Counted from the first letter of the stretch, positions 18,106-27,955 are shown. The stretch is DNA of 64,000 nt from Actinomycetales bacterium (GCA_012719445.1 JAAYAH010000224.1:30618-94617); one strand, 5' to 3'. Notes: generated by a model not told the origin, from the letters alone. Numbers and translations: made by a program.

Positions 18106-18327
18106 GGCATCCCCCGCCGACAGCACCCGGAACGCCCTCGCCACACTGTGACCCAGGCCACACCAAACCCGGTCGGTGACCGCGCTGTGTCGCCACGGCG
18201 CGGTGACCGCGGCACGACCCTGCACCGTTCGGGCGAGCGCCTCCGCCGCGACGTCACGATCCGCGAACGGGGACCCCGCAGACCTGGGCCGGGAGAGGGA
18301 AACAGCAGGTCGTGGACGGTTCACGGC

Positions 18328-18355
18328 TCAAGCAGACCCCCGACGGCACCGAAGC
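18328..18355 (+). promoter_or_regulatory. Weak sigma-28-like promoter before flgB
   Basis: TCAA (18328-18331), 16 bases, ACCGAAGC (18348-18355). The -35 is good, the -10 matches only about half of GCCGATAA and spacing is one longer than ideal. It lies 106 bases before the flgB start. Confidence 0.35.
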
Positions 18356-18461
18356 TGACGACGAGCACGGACTGCTCCTCCGCGGCCAGGGACAAGGCCC
18401 CACGTCCGATCCACGGTGCGCCCTGGCGCGATGCCACGGGTGCCGAGGGACGAGGTCCGCC

Positions 18462-18809
18462 ATGCTCGACAGCGTCTCGCTGCGCTCCCTGCACGCAGCC
18501 CTCGACGGCCTCTCCGCCCGCGAGCGCGCCGTCGGGGACGACATCGCCAACGTCAACACCCCGTACTTCACCGCGCGGCGGGTCAGCTTCGAGAGCCAGC
18601 TGCGCAGCGCCGTCGAGGACGGCACCGACCCGATGGCGGTCCGGCCGGTCGTCACGTACAGCGCCGACCCCGCCGGGCTCACCGGTAACAACGTCAGCCT
18701 CGAGGCGGAGACCCTGCTCGGCCTCGACACCAGCCTGCGGTACGACCTGGCGGTCCGGGCGACCAGCGACCGGTTCTCGCTGCTGCGCACCGCGCTCAGG
18801 ACGGTGTGA
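18462..18809 (+). CDS. flgB: Flagellar basal-body rod protein FlgB
   Basis: 115 residues from ATG 18462 with GAGG upstream. LHAALDGLSARERAVGDDIANVNTPYFTARRVSFESQLRSAV contains the rod-protein signature DIANVNTP-Y. The C-terminal helix YDLAVRATSDRFSLLRTALR matches the rod D0 end. FlgB forms the proximal rod with FlgC and FliE. It is first of a long run of overlapping genes. flgC starts three bases after its stop. Confidence 0.93.
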   Translation: MLDSVSLRSLHAALDGLSARERAVGDDIANVNTPYFTARRVSFESQLRSAVEDGTDPMAVRPVVTYSADPAGLTGNNVSLEAETLLGLDTSLRYDLAVRATSDRFSLLRTALRTV

Positions 18810-18812
18810 GCC

Positions 18813-19211
18813 GTGTTCGCGGCCCTCGGCATCAGCGGCTCGGGGATGCTCGTCCACCGCACCTGGATGGACGCCATCTCCGACAACATCGCGAACGTCA
18901 ACACGGTGCGGGCCACCGACGAGGAGGCCTTCCGGGCCCGGTACGTCATCGCCCAGGCGCTCGAGAACGGTTCCACCGGAGCGGGTGTCGCCGTCGGCGG
19001 TATCGAGCTGAGTGACGCGCAGGGACGCCTGGTCTTCGACCCGACGCACCCGCTGGCCGACGCGAACGGCCTGGTCCGGCTGCCCGAGGTCGACCTCGGC
19101 GAGCAGCTCACCACCATGATCATGGCTCAGCGCGGGTACCAGGCGAACATCGCGCAGGTTGACCGGGTCAAGGCGGCCTACCAGTCCGCGCTCCAGATGG
19201 GCCGGTCCTGA
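18813..19211 (+). CDS. flgC: Flagellar basal-body rod protein FlgC
   Basis: 132 residues from GTG 18813. It has [40 protein letters not shown], with the rod motif DNIANVNT, and the C-terminal [38 protein letters not shown]. Both ends are classic FlgC. It lacks the usual Gly-Tyr after NVNT ([14 protein letters not shown] instead). Its stop overlaps the fliE ATG by one base. Confidence 0.94.
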   Translation: MFAALGISGSGMLVHRTWMDAISDNIANVNTVRATDEEAFRARYVIAQALENGSTGAGVAVGGIELSDAQGRLVFDPTHPLADANGLVRLPEVDLGEQLTTMIMAQRGYQANIAQVDRVKAAYQSALQMGRS

Positions 19212-19636
19212 TGGCCGTCCCCGCGATCGGCGGGATCTCTGGGGCAGGTGGCCTGTCGCACCTGGCCGAGCTGTACCGCCAGCAGATCACCGGGTCCGCC
19301 GCCGCGGCGCGCCCGGCGTCCACCGCGGCGGCGGCGACCGCAGGGACCGGCGCCGTCCAGGCGACGGGCACCCCGGGCGTCGGCGGCGTCAGCGGCGTCA
19401 GCGGCGTCAGCGGCGGCGGCAGCTTCACCTCCGCCCTCGGCGACGGCCTGCGGGCCGTGGAGTCGCTGGACCGCACGGCGTCCGCCAAGGCCGTCGCCGC
19501 CGCGACCGGTGACCTCACCGACGTCCACGACTACGTCATCGCCGCCACCCAGGCCCAGGTGGCGACGGAGCTCACCACGACCGTCCGGAACAAGGCGCTC
19601 GACGCCTTCAACGAGATCATGCGGATGCCGCTGTGA
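19211..19636 (+). CDS. fliE: Flagellar hook-basal body protein FliE
   Basis: 141 residues. The C-terminal half is Fli[71 protein letters not shown], with the DVHDYVIA and NEIMRMP blocks. FliE links the MS ring to the rod. The N-terminal half is longer than normal and low in complexity: Ala/Thr-rich, then [15 protein letters not shown], encoded by tandem 9-base GGCGTCAGC units. It overlaps both neighbours. Confidence 0.93.
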   Translation: MAVPAIGGISGAGGLSHLAELYRQQITGSAAAARPASTAAAATAGTGAVQATGTPGVGGVSGVSGVSGGGSFTSALGDGLRAVESLDRTASAKAVAAATGDLTDVHDYVIAATQAQVATELTTTVRNKALDAFNEIMRMPL

Positions 19637-21234
19637 GCCCCCGCCTCGACAAGACCCTCGGCCGGGCGCGCGGCGCCCTCGCCGGGTTCACCCCCGGCCA
19701 GCGCGGCGTCGTCCTGGTGGCGGTTGCCGCGCTCCTGCTCGGCGCGTACGCGCTGTCCCGCTGGGTGTCCCAGCCACAGTGGACGCCGCTGTTCGGCAAC
19801 CTGTCCGGCGCCGACGCGAACTCCATCGTCGAACAGCTCTCCGCGGACGGCGTGGAGTACCGGCTCACCGACGGCGGCGCCACGGTGCTGGTCCCGCAGT
19901 CCAGCGTCTACGACCTGCGGGTCCGGCTCTCCGGGCAGGGCCTGCCGTCCGCCGGCGCAGAGGGCGGGTACTCCCTGCTCGACGAGCAGGGCATGACCGC
20001 GACGGACTTCCAGCAGAACGTCGCCTTCCGAAGGGCGCTGGAGGGCGAGCTGTCGAACACCCTCCAGGCAATGGACGGCGTGCGCAGCGCCGTCGTCCAC
20101 CTCGCCCTGCCGGAGAAGGACGTCTTCGCCAGCGAGCAGGTCAAGCCCACCGCGTCGGTGCTGCTCGCCCTGCAGTCCGGGAAGACCCTCAGCCGCGAGC
20201 AGGTCACCGCGGTGACCCACCTCGTCGCAGGCAGTATCGAGGGGCTCGAACCCGATCAGGTGACCGTCACCGACTCCTCGGGGCAGCTGCTGTCCGTCCC
20301 CGGCGACGGCTCCACCGGCACGTCCGCCGCCGCGGGCGAGACCGACGAGCAGACCGCCCGGTACGAGCAGCGGGTCAGCAGCGCCGTCCAGCAGATGCTG
20401 GACCGGGTGGTCGGCTCCGGCCGCAGCGTGGTCCGGGTCAACGCCCGGCTCAACTTCGACACCACCGACACCACCAGCGAGAACTACACCTACCCCACCG
20501 AGATCCCGCCGCTGTCCGACGAGGAGTCCACGGAGGGGTACTCGGCCAGGGGCGAGGCCACCGGCGGCACCCTCGGCCAGACCTGGCCGACCCTCGGCGC
20601 GGAGACCGGCACCGGGACCGACGACGACGGCAGGTACTCCAAGCAGCAGCGCACCCGGAACAACGCCGTGGACAAGACGGTGTCCCGGTCCCAGGTCGCC
20701 CCGGGGCGGGTGGAACGGCTCTCGGTCGCGGTGATCCTCGACGCGCGCGCGGCCGGCTCGCTCGACCCGATCCAGATCCAGGATCTCGTCGGCAACGCCG
20801 TCGGCCTCGACCCGGAGCGCGGGGACAGCGTCCAGGTCACCCGGCTCCCGTTCGACACCTCGGCGGCGGAGACGGCGACCAAGGAGCTGGCGGCGGCCGA
20901 GAAGGCGGCGAAGACGCAGGGGTACGTCGACCTCGGCAAGAAGAGCGGGTTCGGCCTGGTGCTCCTGATCGCGATGTTCCTCGCCATCCGGATGGGGCGA
21001 CGCGGCCGGGGCACCTCGGTGCAGGTGACGGCGCAGGACCTGCCGGAGACCCCGGCGGGGGTGCTCGTCCCGTCCCAGGTCAAGCCCGCGCTGCAGAGCG
21101 GCCCGGCCACCGCGTCGCTGGCCACCGATGCCGAACGCCAGCACATGCGCGAGCACATCGCCGAGCTGGTGGAGAAGCAGCCGGAAGAGATGGCCGCCGT
21201 GATCCAGAGCTGGCTCGCTGAGCGGAGCGGCTGA
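19633..21234 (+). CDS. fliF: Flagellar MS-ring protein FliF
   Basis: 533 residues from GTG 19633, overlapping the fliE stop. A membrane helix at about 22-45 ([22 protein letters not shown]) is followed by [39 protein letters not shown], then [42 protein letters not shown], which is the YscJ/FliF ring-building region. The FliF C domain ([18 protein letters not shown]) is in the middle. A second membrane helix near 440 ([17 protein letters not shown]) precedes a cytoplasmic C-terminus, ending [10 protein letters not shown], that contacts FliG. It builds the inner-membrane ring. Confidence 0.96.
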   Translation: MSPRLDKTLGRARGALAGFTPGQRGVVLVAVAALLLGAYALSRWVSQPQWTPLFGNLSGADANSIVEQLSADGVEYRLTDGGATVLVPQSSVYDLRVRLSGQGLPSAGAEGGYSLLDEQGMTATDFQQNVAFRRALEGELSNTLQAMDGVRSAVVHLALPEKDVFASEQVKPTASVLLALQSGKTLSREQVTAVTHLVAGSIEGLEPDQVTVTDSSGQLLSVPGDGSTGTSAAAGETDEQTARYEQRVSSAVQQMLDRVVGSGRSVVRVNARLNFDTTDTTSENYTYPTEIPPLSDEESTEGYSARGEATGGTLGQTWPTLGAETGTGTDDDGRYSKQQRTRNNAVDKTVSRSQVAPGRVERLSVAVILDARAAGSLDPIQIQDLVGNAVGLDPERGDSVQVTRLPFDTSAAETATKELAAAEKAAKTQGYVDLGKKSGFGLVLLIAMFLAIRMGRRGRGTSVQVTAQDLPETPAGVLVPSQVKPALQSGPATASLATDAERQHMREHIAELVEKQPEEMAAVIQSWLAERSG

Positions 21235-22250
21235 TGGCCAGACCCTCCACCACCATCGACGGCCTGCGGAAGGCCGCCATCCTCCTGGTCCAGCTCGGCC
21301 GGGACCGGGCGGCGCTGGTGCTGTCCCGGCTGCCGGAGTCCACCGTCGAGGAGCTGACGGCGGAGATCGTCCGGCTCCGGGACGTCAGCGCCAGCGACGC
21401 CGAGACGGTGATTCTCCAGGCGCACGAGGAGCTGGCCACCAAGAACGCCACCACCCGTGGCGGCATGGAGCTGGCCCGACAGCTGCTGTCGGCGGGCCTC
21501 GGCGCCGAGCGCGCGGACGAGATCATGTCCCGGCTGGGGGCCACCCTCGCCGACATGCCGTTCGAGGGCCTGCGCCGCGCCGACGCCCGGCAACTGCTGT
21601 CGTTCCTCGCCGAGGAGCACCCGCAGACCGTCGCCCTCGTCCTCGCCCACCTCTCCCCCGCCCAGTCGGCGATCGTCCTCTCCGGGTTCGACCAGAAGCT
21701 GCAGACCGAGGTCGCCTACCGGATCGCGCTGCTGGAGCGGGCCAGCCCAGAAATGATCAAGGTGGTGGAACGCGAGCTCGACCGCCGGATGTCCACCGTG
21801 CTGGGGCCGCAGGAGCTGGCCTCGATCGGTGGCGTCGCCCCGCTGGTCGCCATCATCAACCGGGCCGACCGGACGACGGAACGCCTGATCCTCGAGGGCC
21901 TGGAGTCCGTGGACGCCGACCTGTCCGAGCAGGTCCGCGCGCAGATGTTCATCTTCGACGACATCACAACGCTGGACGACAAGGCGATCCAGCTCATCCT
22001 GCGCAGCGTCGAGAGCGGCGACCTGGCGATGGCGCTCAAGGGCGTCCGCGAGGAGGTCAAGGAGAAGGTGCTGCGGAACCTGTCCACCCGGGCGGCGGAG
22101 AACCTCACCGAGGAGATCGACCTGCTCGGCTCGGTGCGACTCAGCCAGGTCGAGGAGGCCCAGGCCAAGATCGTCCAGGAGATCCGCGCCCTGGAGCAGA
22201 CCGGCCAGATCCTCATCCAGCGAGGCAGCGATGAAGAGTACGTCAGCTGA
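21234..22250 (+). CDS. fliG: Flagellar motor switch protein FliG
   Basis: 338 residues, ATG overlapping the fliF stop by one base. The N-domain is GLRKAAILLVQLGRDRAALVLSRL. The middle EHPQ motif is in EEHPQTVALVLAHLSPAQ. The C-terminal torque helix holds the charged residues (DIDLLGSVR-type: TEEIDLLGSVRLSQVEEAQAKIVQEIRALEQTGQI). It is the rotor protein that meets MotA. Length and all three armadillo domains are normal. fliH begins 20 bases before its stop. Confidence 0.97.
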   Translation: MARPSTTIDGLRKAAILLVQLGRDRAALVLSRLPESTVEELTAEIVRLRDVSASDAETVILQAHEELATKNATTRGGMELARQLLSAGLGAERADEIMSRLGATLADMPFEGLRRADARQLLSFLAEEHPQTVALVLAHLSPAQSAIVLSGFDQKLQTEVAYRIALLERASPEMIKVVERELDRRMSTVLGPQELASIGGVAPLVAIINRADRTTERLILEGLESVDADLSEQVRAQMFIFDDITTLDDKAIQLILRSVESGDLAMALKGVREEVKEKVLRNLSTRAAENLTEEIDLLGSVRLSQVEEAQAKIVQEIRALEQTGQILIQRGSDEEYVS

Positions 22251-22917
22251 GCGGGGGACCGGGCCGGACCGGCCGGTCGTGCGCCCGGCACGGCTCGACC
22301 GGCAGCTCTCCGACAGCCCGCTGGACCCCTGCTACGCCGACCCGCACCTGGAGCGGCTCGTGGCCATGGCCGGCGAGCAGGCCGCGGAGCAGGCCAGAGC
22401 CGAGGGCTACGCCAGGGGGTTCGCCGAGGGCTCCCGGGCCGCCGCGGAGCGGGCCAGGGCGCTGGAGGAGCGCCGCCGGCAGGAGGACGTCGCCCGCAGG
22501 GAGGCCTTCCACGCCTCGGCGGCCTCGGCGCTGACCACTCTCGGCTCCGCGGCCAGAGCGCTGCGGGAGAGCTCGGACGCGGTCTGGGCCGAGGTCGCCG
22601 ACGCGCTCGTCGACGGCACGCTGACCCTGGCCAGGGCCGCCCTCGGCCGGGAACTCGGGACCGTCGACGCCGAGGTCGCCGAGGCGGTGCGACTGGCGGC
22701 CAGGACGGCCGGGCAGACCGACCTGACCATCCGGGTCCACCCCGACGACCTCTCCGTGCTGTCGGGGCAGTCGGTCGAGGGCCTCCCGGACGAGGTCCGG
22801 TTCATCGCCGACCCCGAGGTCCCCCGCGGCGGGGCCCTCGCCGTCGACGGGTCCCGGCAGGTGCTCGCGCACCTGGAGTCCTCCCTCGCCGCGGCCGAGG
22901 AGGTGCTGCGCTCGTGA
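22231..22917 (+). CDS. fliH: Flagellar export stator protein FliH
   Basis: 228 residues from ATG 22231, overlapping the end of fliG by 20 bases. An Ala/Glu/Arg coiled coil runs from about 45 to 95 (EQAAEQARAEGYARGFAEGSRAAAERARALEERR; the GYARGFAEG repeat is typical FliH). The C-terminal half is a V/F-ATPase E-subunit-like domain (DALVDGTLTLARAALGRELG, LTIRVHPDDLSVL, VPRGGALAVDGSRQVLAHLESSL). FliH regulates the FliI ATPase. The fliI GTG overlaps its stop. Confidence 0.93.
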   Translation: MKSTSAERGTGPDRPVVRPARLDRQLSDSPLDPCYADPHLERLVAMAGEQAAEQARAEGYARGFAEGSRAAAERARALEERRRQEDVARREAFHASAASALTTLGSAARALRESSDAVWAEVADALVDGTLTLARAALGRELGTVDAEVAEAVRLAARTAGQTDLTIRVHPDDLSVLSGQSVEGLPDEVRFIADPEVPRGGALAVDGSRQVLAHLESSLAAAEEVLRS

Positions 22918-24269
22918 CCGGACAGGGGACCGCGCTCGCCGCGGCGCTGCGGGAACGGGTCGGCCGGGCGGCCGAGGCCGCGGCACCGTCGATACGCGGC
23001 AGCGTGCACGAGGTCGTCGGGCTGGGCATCGGGGTGCGCGGGCTGCGGGCCGCGGTCGGGGAGCTCGTCGTCGTACACGCCTCCGCCGGACCGCTTCCGG
23101 CCGAGGTGGTCTCGCTGCACCCCGACGGCCTCACCTGCCTGCCGCTCGGCAGCACCGCCGGGGTCGCCGCAGGCGATCCCGTCACGGCCACCGGGAAGGT
23201 GTCCCGCGTCCCCGCCGGCCCCGGGCTGCTGGGCCGGGTCGTCGACCCGCTGGGCCGTCCCATCGACGGCGGGCCGCCGCTCACCGACACCGAGGCGGTG
23301 CCGCTGGAGATCGGCGCGCCCAACCCCCTGCTGCGCCGCCGGGTGGACCGGGCGCTGGCCACCGGAATCCGGGCGATGGACACCCTCGTCCCCCTCGGAG
23401 CCGGCCAGCGGGTCGGCATCATGGCCGGGTCGGGGGTCGGCAAGTCCACGCTGCTCGGCATGGCCGTCCGCGGCACCGTCGCGCCGATCCGGGTGGTCGC
23501 CCTGGTCGGCGAGCGTGGTCGCGAGGTCCGCGAGTTCCTCGAGGACACCCTCGACGCGCAGGCCAGGGCCCGCAGCGTGGTCGTCGTCGCCACCGCGGAC
23601 GACCCCGCGTTGCTGCGGCTCACCGCCGCCTTCACCGCGACCAGGATCGCCGAGTGGTTCCGCGACGCCGGGCAGGACGTGCTGCTCGTCGTGGACTCGG
23701 TGACCAGGACCGCGATGGCGCAGCGCGAGGTCGCCCTCGCCGCGGGGGAGCCCCCGGCCACCCGGGGCTACCCGGCCAGCGTCTTCGCCATGCTGCCGCG
23801 GCTGCTGGAGCGGTCCGGGCCGGGACCGACGGGCAGCATCACCGCCCTCTACACGGTGCTCGTCGAGGGCGACGACCTGCAGGACCCGATCGGGGACACC
23901 GTGCGCGGCATCCTCGACGGCCACGTGGTGCTGTCCCGGGCCCTGGCCACCGCCGGGCACTTCCCGAGCATCGACGTCCTGGAGTCGGTGTCCCGGGTCG
24001 ACCGGGTGATCCTCCCGCCGGACCGGCTGGCGCTGGCGGTGCGGATGCGCCGACTGCTCGCGGCCTGGCGCGACGTCCACGAGCTCGTCGAGGTGGGCGC
24101 CTACGCGCAGGGCAGCGACCCCGACGCCGACACCGCGATCCGGCTGCGCGCCGCCATGGACGCCTTCCTGCGCCAGACACCGGACGAGATCACGGACGCG
24201 GAGCGGTCCTGGGCCGACCTCACGACCCTGCTCGGCCAGGGCGGCGGGACCGCAGGAGGTGCCCGATGA
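22914..24269 (+). CDS. fliI: Flagellum-specific ATPase FliI
   Basis: 451 residues from GTG 22914. The P-loop is MAGSGVGKSTLLG at about 175, then ALVGERGREVREFLED, the Walker B strand DVLLVVDSVTRTAMAQREVALAAGEPPATRGYPASVFAMLPRLLERSG and the VEGDDLQDPIGDTVRGILDGHVVLSR block. These are all strongly conserved in the type III export ATPases. It energises unloading of chaperone-cargo at the export gate with FliH and FliJ. Length is normal and it overlaps both neighbours by four bases. Confidence 0.97.
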   Translation: MTGQGTALAAALRERVGRAAEAAAPSIRGSVHEVVGLGIGVRGLRAAVGELVVVHASAGPLPAEVVSLHPDGLTCLPLGSTAGVAAGDPVTATGKVSRVPAGPGLLGRVVDPLGRPIDGGPPLTDTEAVPLEIGAPNPLLRRRVDRALATGIRAMDTLVPLGAGQRVGIMAGSGVGKSTLLGMAVRGTVAPIRVVALVGERGREVREFLEDTLDAQARARSVVVVATADDPALLRLTAAFTATRIAEWFRDAGQDVLLVVDSVTRTAMAQREVALAAGEPPATRGYPASVFAMLPRLLERSGPGPTGSITALYTVLVEGDDLQDPIGDTVRGILDGHVVLSRALATAGHFPSIDVLESVSRVDRVILPPDRLALAVRMRRLLAAWRDVHELVEVGAYAQGSDPDADTAIRLRAAMDAFLRQTPDEITDAERSWADLTTLLGQGGGTAGGAR

Positions 24270-24751
24270 GCCGACGGTTCCGGCTGCAGACCCTGGAGCG
24301 CCTCCGCTCCGCCCGGCTGGAGCACGCGGCCGGGGCGCTCGCGGCCGCGGGTGAGCGGCTCACCGCCGCCGTCTCCCTCCGCGACCGGCTGGTCCGGGAG
24401 CTCCGTGGGACCACGGCGCCGGCCCTGGCCACCCCGACCGACGTCCAGGTGGCCGCGCACCGGCGGGCACGCCTGCACGAGCAGACCCTCACCGCGGAGG
24501 CCGAGGTGCGGGCCGCGACGGACGCCGTCGAGCAGGCACGGGACGCGTGGGTCCTGGCCAGGGCCCAGCTGCGCGCCGTCGAGATGCTCCACGAGCGGCA
24601 CCGCGCGCACCTGCGGCACCAGGCAGCCCACGCCGAGCAGCGGGAGCTGGACGAGCTCGCCGGTTCGCGGGTGACCAGCCTCCGGCAGCGGCCGGCGGGC
24701 GACCGGCGGCTGGAGCCGGTCCCCGGTCCCACCGGAGGTGACGCGGCATGA
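24266..24751 (+). CDS. fliJ: Flagellar export protein FliJ
   Basis: 161 residues from ATG 24266 in ATGA overlap with fliI. MSRRFRLQTLERLRSARLEHAAGALAAAGERL is the FliJ N-terminus, followed by long coiled-coil Ala/Arg/Glu heptads through about residue 135 (VEMLHERHRAHLRHQAAHAEQRELDELAGSRV). FliJ sits in the FliI ring like the gamma subunit of F-ATPase. The call rests on coiled-coil pattern plus position. Confidence 0.88.
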   Translation: MSRRFRLQTLERLRSARLEHAAGALAAAGERLTAAVSLRDRLVRELRGTTAPALATPTDVQVAAHRRARLHEQTLTAEAEVRAATDAVEQARDAWVLARAQLRAVEMLHERHRAHLRHQAAHAEQRELDELAGSRVTSLRQRPAGDRRLEPVPGPTGGDAA

Positions 24752-25848
24752 CCGAGGGACTGATCGCGCTCCAGGCCAGGGTCGCGGAGCTCCGGCGGCT
24801 CGTCGGCGAGCCGGCGACGGGCCGAACCGCTGCCTCCGGGTCGGCGGGTACCGGGTCGGCCGGCACCGGCTTCGACGAGCTGCTCGCCTCGGTCGGCGGG
24901 ACCATCGGCGGGACCAGGAGTGCCGCCGCGACGACGTCCGGGATCGGCGGCAAGGACGACGGGACCGCGACCGGCCTCGGCCGGCGGGTGGTCGACATCG
25001 CCCGGCAGTACCTCGGCGTGCCCTACCGGTGGGGCGGTACCGACCCGGACACCGGCCTCGACTGCTCCGGGCTGACCCAGCTCGTCTACCGCAAGGTCGG
25101 CGTCGAGCTGCCCAGGGTCAGCCGCGACCAGGCGCGGCAGGGGCGCGAGATCGGCTCCGTGGACGAGGCCAGGGTCGGCGACCTGGTTTTCTTCGACTCC
25201 CCGGTCGACCACGTCGGGATCTACGTCGGGAACGGCCGGATCCTGCACGCGCCGCACTCCGGCGAGAAGGTGAAGATCAGCAAGATCTGGGAGCGGCCGA
25301 GCCACATCCGCCGGGTCCTGCCCGAGACCGCCGCTGCCTCCGGCTCCGGCTCGGTGGCCTCCGGCTCCGTCGCGGCGGCGGTCCGGGCGGCCCAGCTGGA
25401 ACTGCTCGCCGCCGGGGTGAGCCGGACCTCGTCGACGGTCGCAGGCCGCACCTCCGGCACCGACCTCACCGGCCCCTACGCCGACCTGTTCACCACAGCC
25501 GGACGCCGGCACGGCGTCGACCCCGCGCTGCTCTCCGCGGTCGCGAAGGCCGAGAGCTCCTACAACGCCGCCGCGGTGAGCCCGGCCGGTGCCCGCGGGC
25601 TGATGCAGCTCATGCCGGGCACGGCCCGCGAGCTCGGGGTCGACCCGCTCGACCCGACCGAGGCCGTCGACGGCGCCGCCCGGTTGCTGGCCCGCCACCT
25701 GCGCACCTACGACGGGAGCACCGACCTCGCCCTGGCCGCGTACAACGCCGGGCCCGGCGCGGTGGCCCGGTACGGCGGCGTGCCCCCGTACCGGGAGACC
25801 CGCACCTACGTCCACCGAGTCACCGAGTTCTGGGAGGCCCTGCGATGA
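24748..25848 (+). CDS. NlpC/P60 endopeptidase fused to lytic transglycosylase, in flagellar operon
   Basis: 366 residues, with the ATG overlapping the fliJ stop. Residues 75-190 are NlpC/P60: VVDIARQYLGVPYRWGGTD, catalytic Cys in GLDCSGLTQLVY, His in SPVDHVGIYVGNG, and His in LHAPHSGEKV. Residues 245-366 are a soluble lytic transglycosylase domain: Glu in SAVAKAESSYNAAAVSPAGARGLMQLMPGTARELG, then LALAAYNAGPGAV. There is no obvious signal peptide; the N-terminus looks like an axial-type export start, so it may leave through the flagellar gate. It sits where flgJ, which opens peptidoglycan for the rod, is found in other bacteria, and probably has that job. It overlaps fliK in ATGA. Confidence 0.93.
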   Translation: MTEGLIALQARVAELRRLVGEPATGRTAASGSAGTGSAGTGFDELLASVGGTIGGTRSAAATTSGIGGKDDGTATGLGRRVVDIARQYLGVPYRWGGTDPDTGLDCSGLTQLVYRKVGVELPRVSRDQARQGREIGSVDEARVGDLVFFDSPVDHVGIYVGNGRILHAPHSGEKVKISKIWERPSHIRRVLPETAAASGSGSVASGSVAAAVRAAQLELLAAGVSRTSSTVAGRTSGTDLTGPYADLFTTAGRRHGVDPALLSAVAKAESSYNAAAVSPAGARGLMQLMPGTARELGVDPLDPTEAVDGAARLLARHLRTYDGSTDLALAAYNAGPGAVARYGGVPPYRETRTYVHRVTEFWEALR

Positions 25849-27869
25849 GCGTCACCCCCGCCACGGCCGCGTCCGTCCGCTGGGCGCCGACCGGGGACCC
25901 GGATCCGGTGCCGGATGACGACGGGACCGCGTTCCTCGCGGTGCTCGCCGGGACCAGGGGACTGCCGTCGCCCGCCACGGCAGCGACCGGACCGCGCCCG
26001 GCCGGGTCCGGGGACGGCGGGTGGGCCGACCGGGAGGTCCCGGCCCCGCACCGGGAGACCGACCGGTACCCGTCCCGGACCGGCCACGACACGGACCGCG
26101 ACGTCACCACGGACCCGGCGCGGGAGCGGCGGCGGCTGGACCGCGCCCGCGACGAGCGCTTCGCGGCCGACGAGGCGCACCGCGACGGCGCGCGCGGCTC
26201 CGTCGCCCGGAACCGGCGCGCCGACAGGCCAGGCGGGCACGGGGGAACCCCTGCGGCCGAGCCGGACCGCGCCTCCGGTCCACGGGAGGACCGGCGACGG
26301 GCCGAGGGACCGGGTGCCGCCGATCCGACGACCGCGCCCGGGAGCGCCGGCGCGGTCCGCGACCCTGCCGAGAGCACGGTCACCGACCGGACGGCGACCG
26401 ACGACGCCGGTCCGGCCAAGGGATCGGCCCAGGGGACGGCTCAGGGGACGGCTCAGGGGACGGCTCCCGGGTCGGCTCAGGAGGCTGCCGCCTCCGGCCG
26501 GTCCGACTCCGCCGGCTCCCCCGGTGCCACCGGAGCCTCTGGTACCCCCGGGAGCCCGGGAGCCGCCGGGGGGACGGTCCCACCGGCCGCTCCGTCGGCC
26601 GTGGCCCAGGGCGGCGAGGCCGGAACGGGGGGGACCGGAACCACCTCTGCCGGGGCCGGTCAGGGCACCGGAACCCCGGCGACCGGGACCCCGGTCGGTG
26701 CGGGAGCGCCCTCGGTGCCATCGGCTGCGGGGCAGCAGGACAGCGGCGGCACCTCGGCCGGACCCGGTGCGAGCGCCGGCGGCTCGGGTGAGCCGACGCC
26801 GTCGCCCACCGGGGCCGGTCCCGACCCGGCCGCGGCTCCGGCGACGGCCGCAGCCCCGGGTCGGGCGACCGGTGCGGCTGACGCCCCTGCTCCCGCCCTC
26901 CCCACGGAGAGCGGTGACGTGGGCGGGACGACCGCGGAGGGCACCGGCGGGACGGCCCGGCCCGGAACCGTGGCCACCCCGGCGGCTGGCGACCCCGGGA
27001 CCGCCGGCCAGGGCCTGCCGCAGGAGCAGGGCCTGCCGCAGGGGCAGGGCCGGGCAGCCGGTGCCGAGGGCACGGCCACCGGCCAGGGCGCCGGTCCCGG
27101 CGCGGAGACCGGCACGGGAACGGGGACCGGCCCAGGTACCGGGACCGGCACCCCTGCCGGGTCCTCGCCGGTGACCACGGTGCCGAGCGGCGGACCCGCG
27201 CCCGACGGGCCCGGTGACGCCGGGACCGGGCTCCGCACCGGAGCGACCCGGGCGGCGGGCGTCGAGGGCACCGCGACGACCGTCGCGGCCGCCCGCGGCA
27301 CCGATCCGGCCACCGGCAGCTCCACCGCGACCGGCGCAACGGGCGGGCCGCCCGGCTCCACCCCGCAGCAGTCGGTCGCCGACCAGGTCGTCAAGCACCT
27401 GGTCGCCGCCAGGGCACTGCGCGACGGGACCCAGCGCACCGTGCTGCACCTCGCCCCGGACCACCTGGGCTCAGTGACGATCACGGTGGACGTCCGGGCC
27501 GGGGCGGTCCGGCTCGACCTCGTCGCCGGGGACGGCGCACTCGCGCTGCTCCGCCCGGCGCTGGCCGAGCTACGCGCCTCGCTGGGCGAGGCGGGCCTGC
27601 AGCTGACCGACGTGGCGCTGCGGGACCAGGGCGGTCCCGGCGACGGCGGGCGGGGAGCCGGCCGGCAGCAGGCCACGGCGGATCCCGCCGACCAGGGCTG
27701 GACCGGGGACCGGGGACCAGGGGTCGGGGACCAGGGGCCTGGTGCCGGGGACCGGGAACCGGGGGACACCCGGCCCTGGGTGGCGGGGGCGCCGTCCCCC
27801 GACAACACCGGCCGCCGGGACCGGACCGGGCGGCACGGCCCCGAGCGCCGCCTCGACGTGCGGGTCTGA
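25845..27869 (+). CDS. fliK: Flagellar hook-length control protein FliK
   Basis: 674 residues from ATG 25845. Residues about 1-490 are low-complexity Gly/Pro/Ala/Thr with short direct repeats (GSAQGTAQGTAQGTAPGSAQ; GQGLPQEQGLPQGQG). The FliK C domain is at about 500-600: VADQVVKHLVAARALRDGTQRTVLHLAPDHLGSVTITVDVRAGAVRLDLVAGDGALALLRPALAELRASLGEAGLQLTDVAL. An Asp/Gly/Pro-rich tail with GDRGPGVGDQGPGAGDREPGD ends the protein. FliK is a secreted ruler that ends hook growth and switches FlhB specificity. It lies before flgD and flgE, the usual order. The ruler part is long, so the hook may be long. Confidence 0.9.
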   Translation: MSVTPATAASVRWAPTGDPDPVPDDDGTAFLAVLAGTRGLPSPATAATGPRPAGSGDGGWADREVPAPHRETDRYPSRTGHDTDRDVTTDPARERRRLDRARDERFAADEAHRDGARGSVARNRRADRPGGHGGTPAAEPDRASGPREDRRRAEGPGAADPTTAPGSAGAVRDPAESTVTDRTATDDAGPAKGSAQGTAQGTAQGTAPGSAQEAAASGRSDSAGSPGATGASGTPGSPGAAGGTVPPAAPSAVAQGGEAGTGGTGTTSAGAGQGTGTPATGTPVGAGAPSVPSAAGQQDSGGTSAGPGASAGGSGEPTPSPTGAGPDPAAAPATAAAPGRATGAADAPAPALPTESGDVGGTTAEGTGGTARPGTVATPAAGDPGTAGQGLPQEQGLPQGQGRAAGAEGTATGQGAGPGAETGTGTGTGPGTGTGTPAGSSPVTTVPSGGPAPDGPGDAGTGLRTGATRAAGVEGTATTVAAARGTDPATGSSTATGATGGPPGSTPQQSVADQVVKHLVAARALRDGTQRTVLHLAPDHLGSVTITVDVRAGAVRLDLVAGDGALALLRPALAELRASLGEAGLQLTDVALRDQGGPGDGGRGAGRQQATADPADQGWTGDRGPGVGDQGPGAGDREPGDTRPWVAGAPSPDNTGRRDRTGRHGPERRLDVRV

Positions 27870-27955
27870 CCAGGACCGCACCCCCGGCGACGCCGCACCG
27901 ACCAGCAACAGCCGGCAACTGCCAGCACCGAGACGACACCAAGGGAGCGACGACC

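Larger units (their letters stand above)
17978..18461. other. Gene-free spacer before flgB
   Basis: 484 bases with no convincing gene. It holds a degenerate tandem repeat at 18011-18105 and a weak sigma-28-like site at 18328-18355. Otherwise I see nothing. Confidence 0.6.

Noticed and set aside
17978..18461. A frame continuing after the small chaperone through the spacer
   Set aside because: The sequence is mostly repeats and Arg/Pro/Thr-rich translation with no start signal.
24738..25844. Upstream extension of FliK (open frame begins at 24738)
   Set aside because: That frame overlaps the hydrolase gene and is Arg/Gly-rich without conservation; the ATG at 25845 overlaps the hydrolase stop in ATGA.
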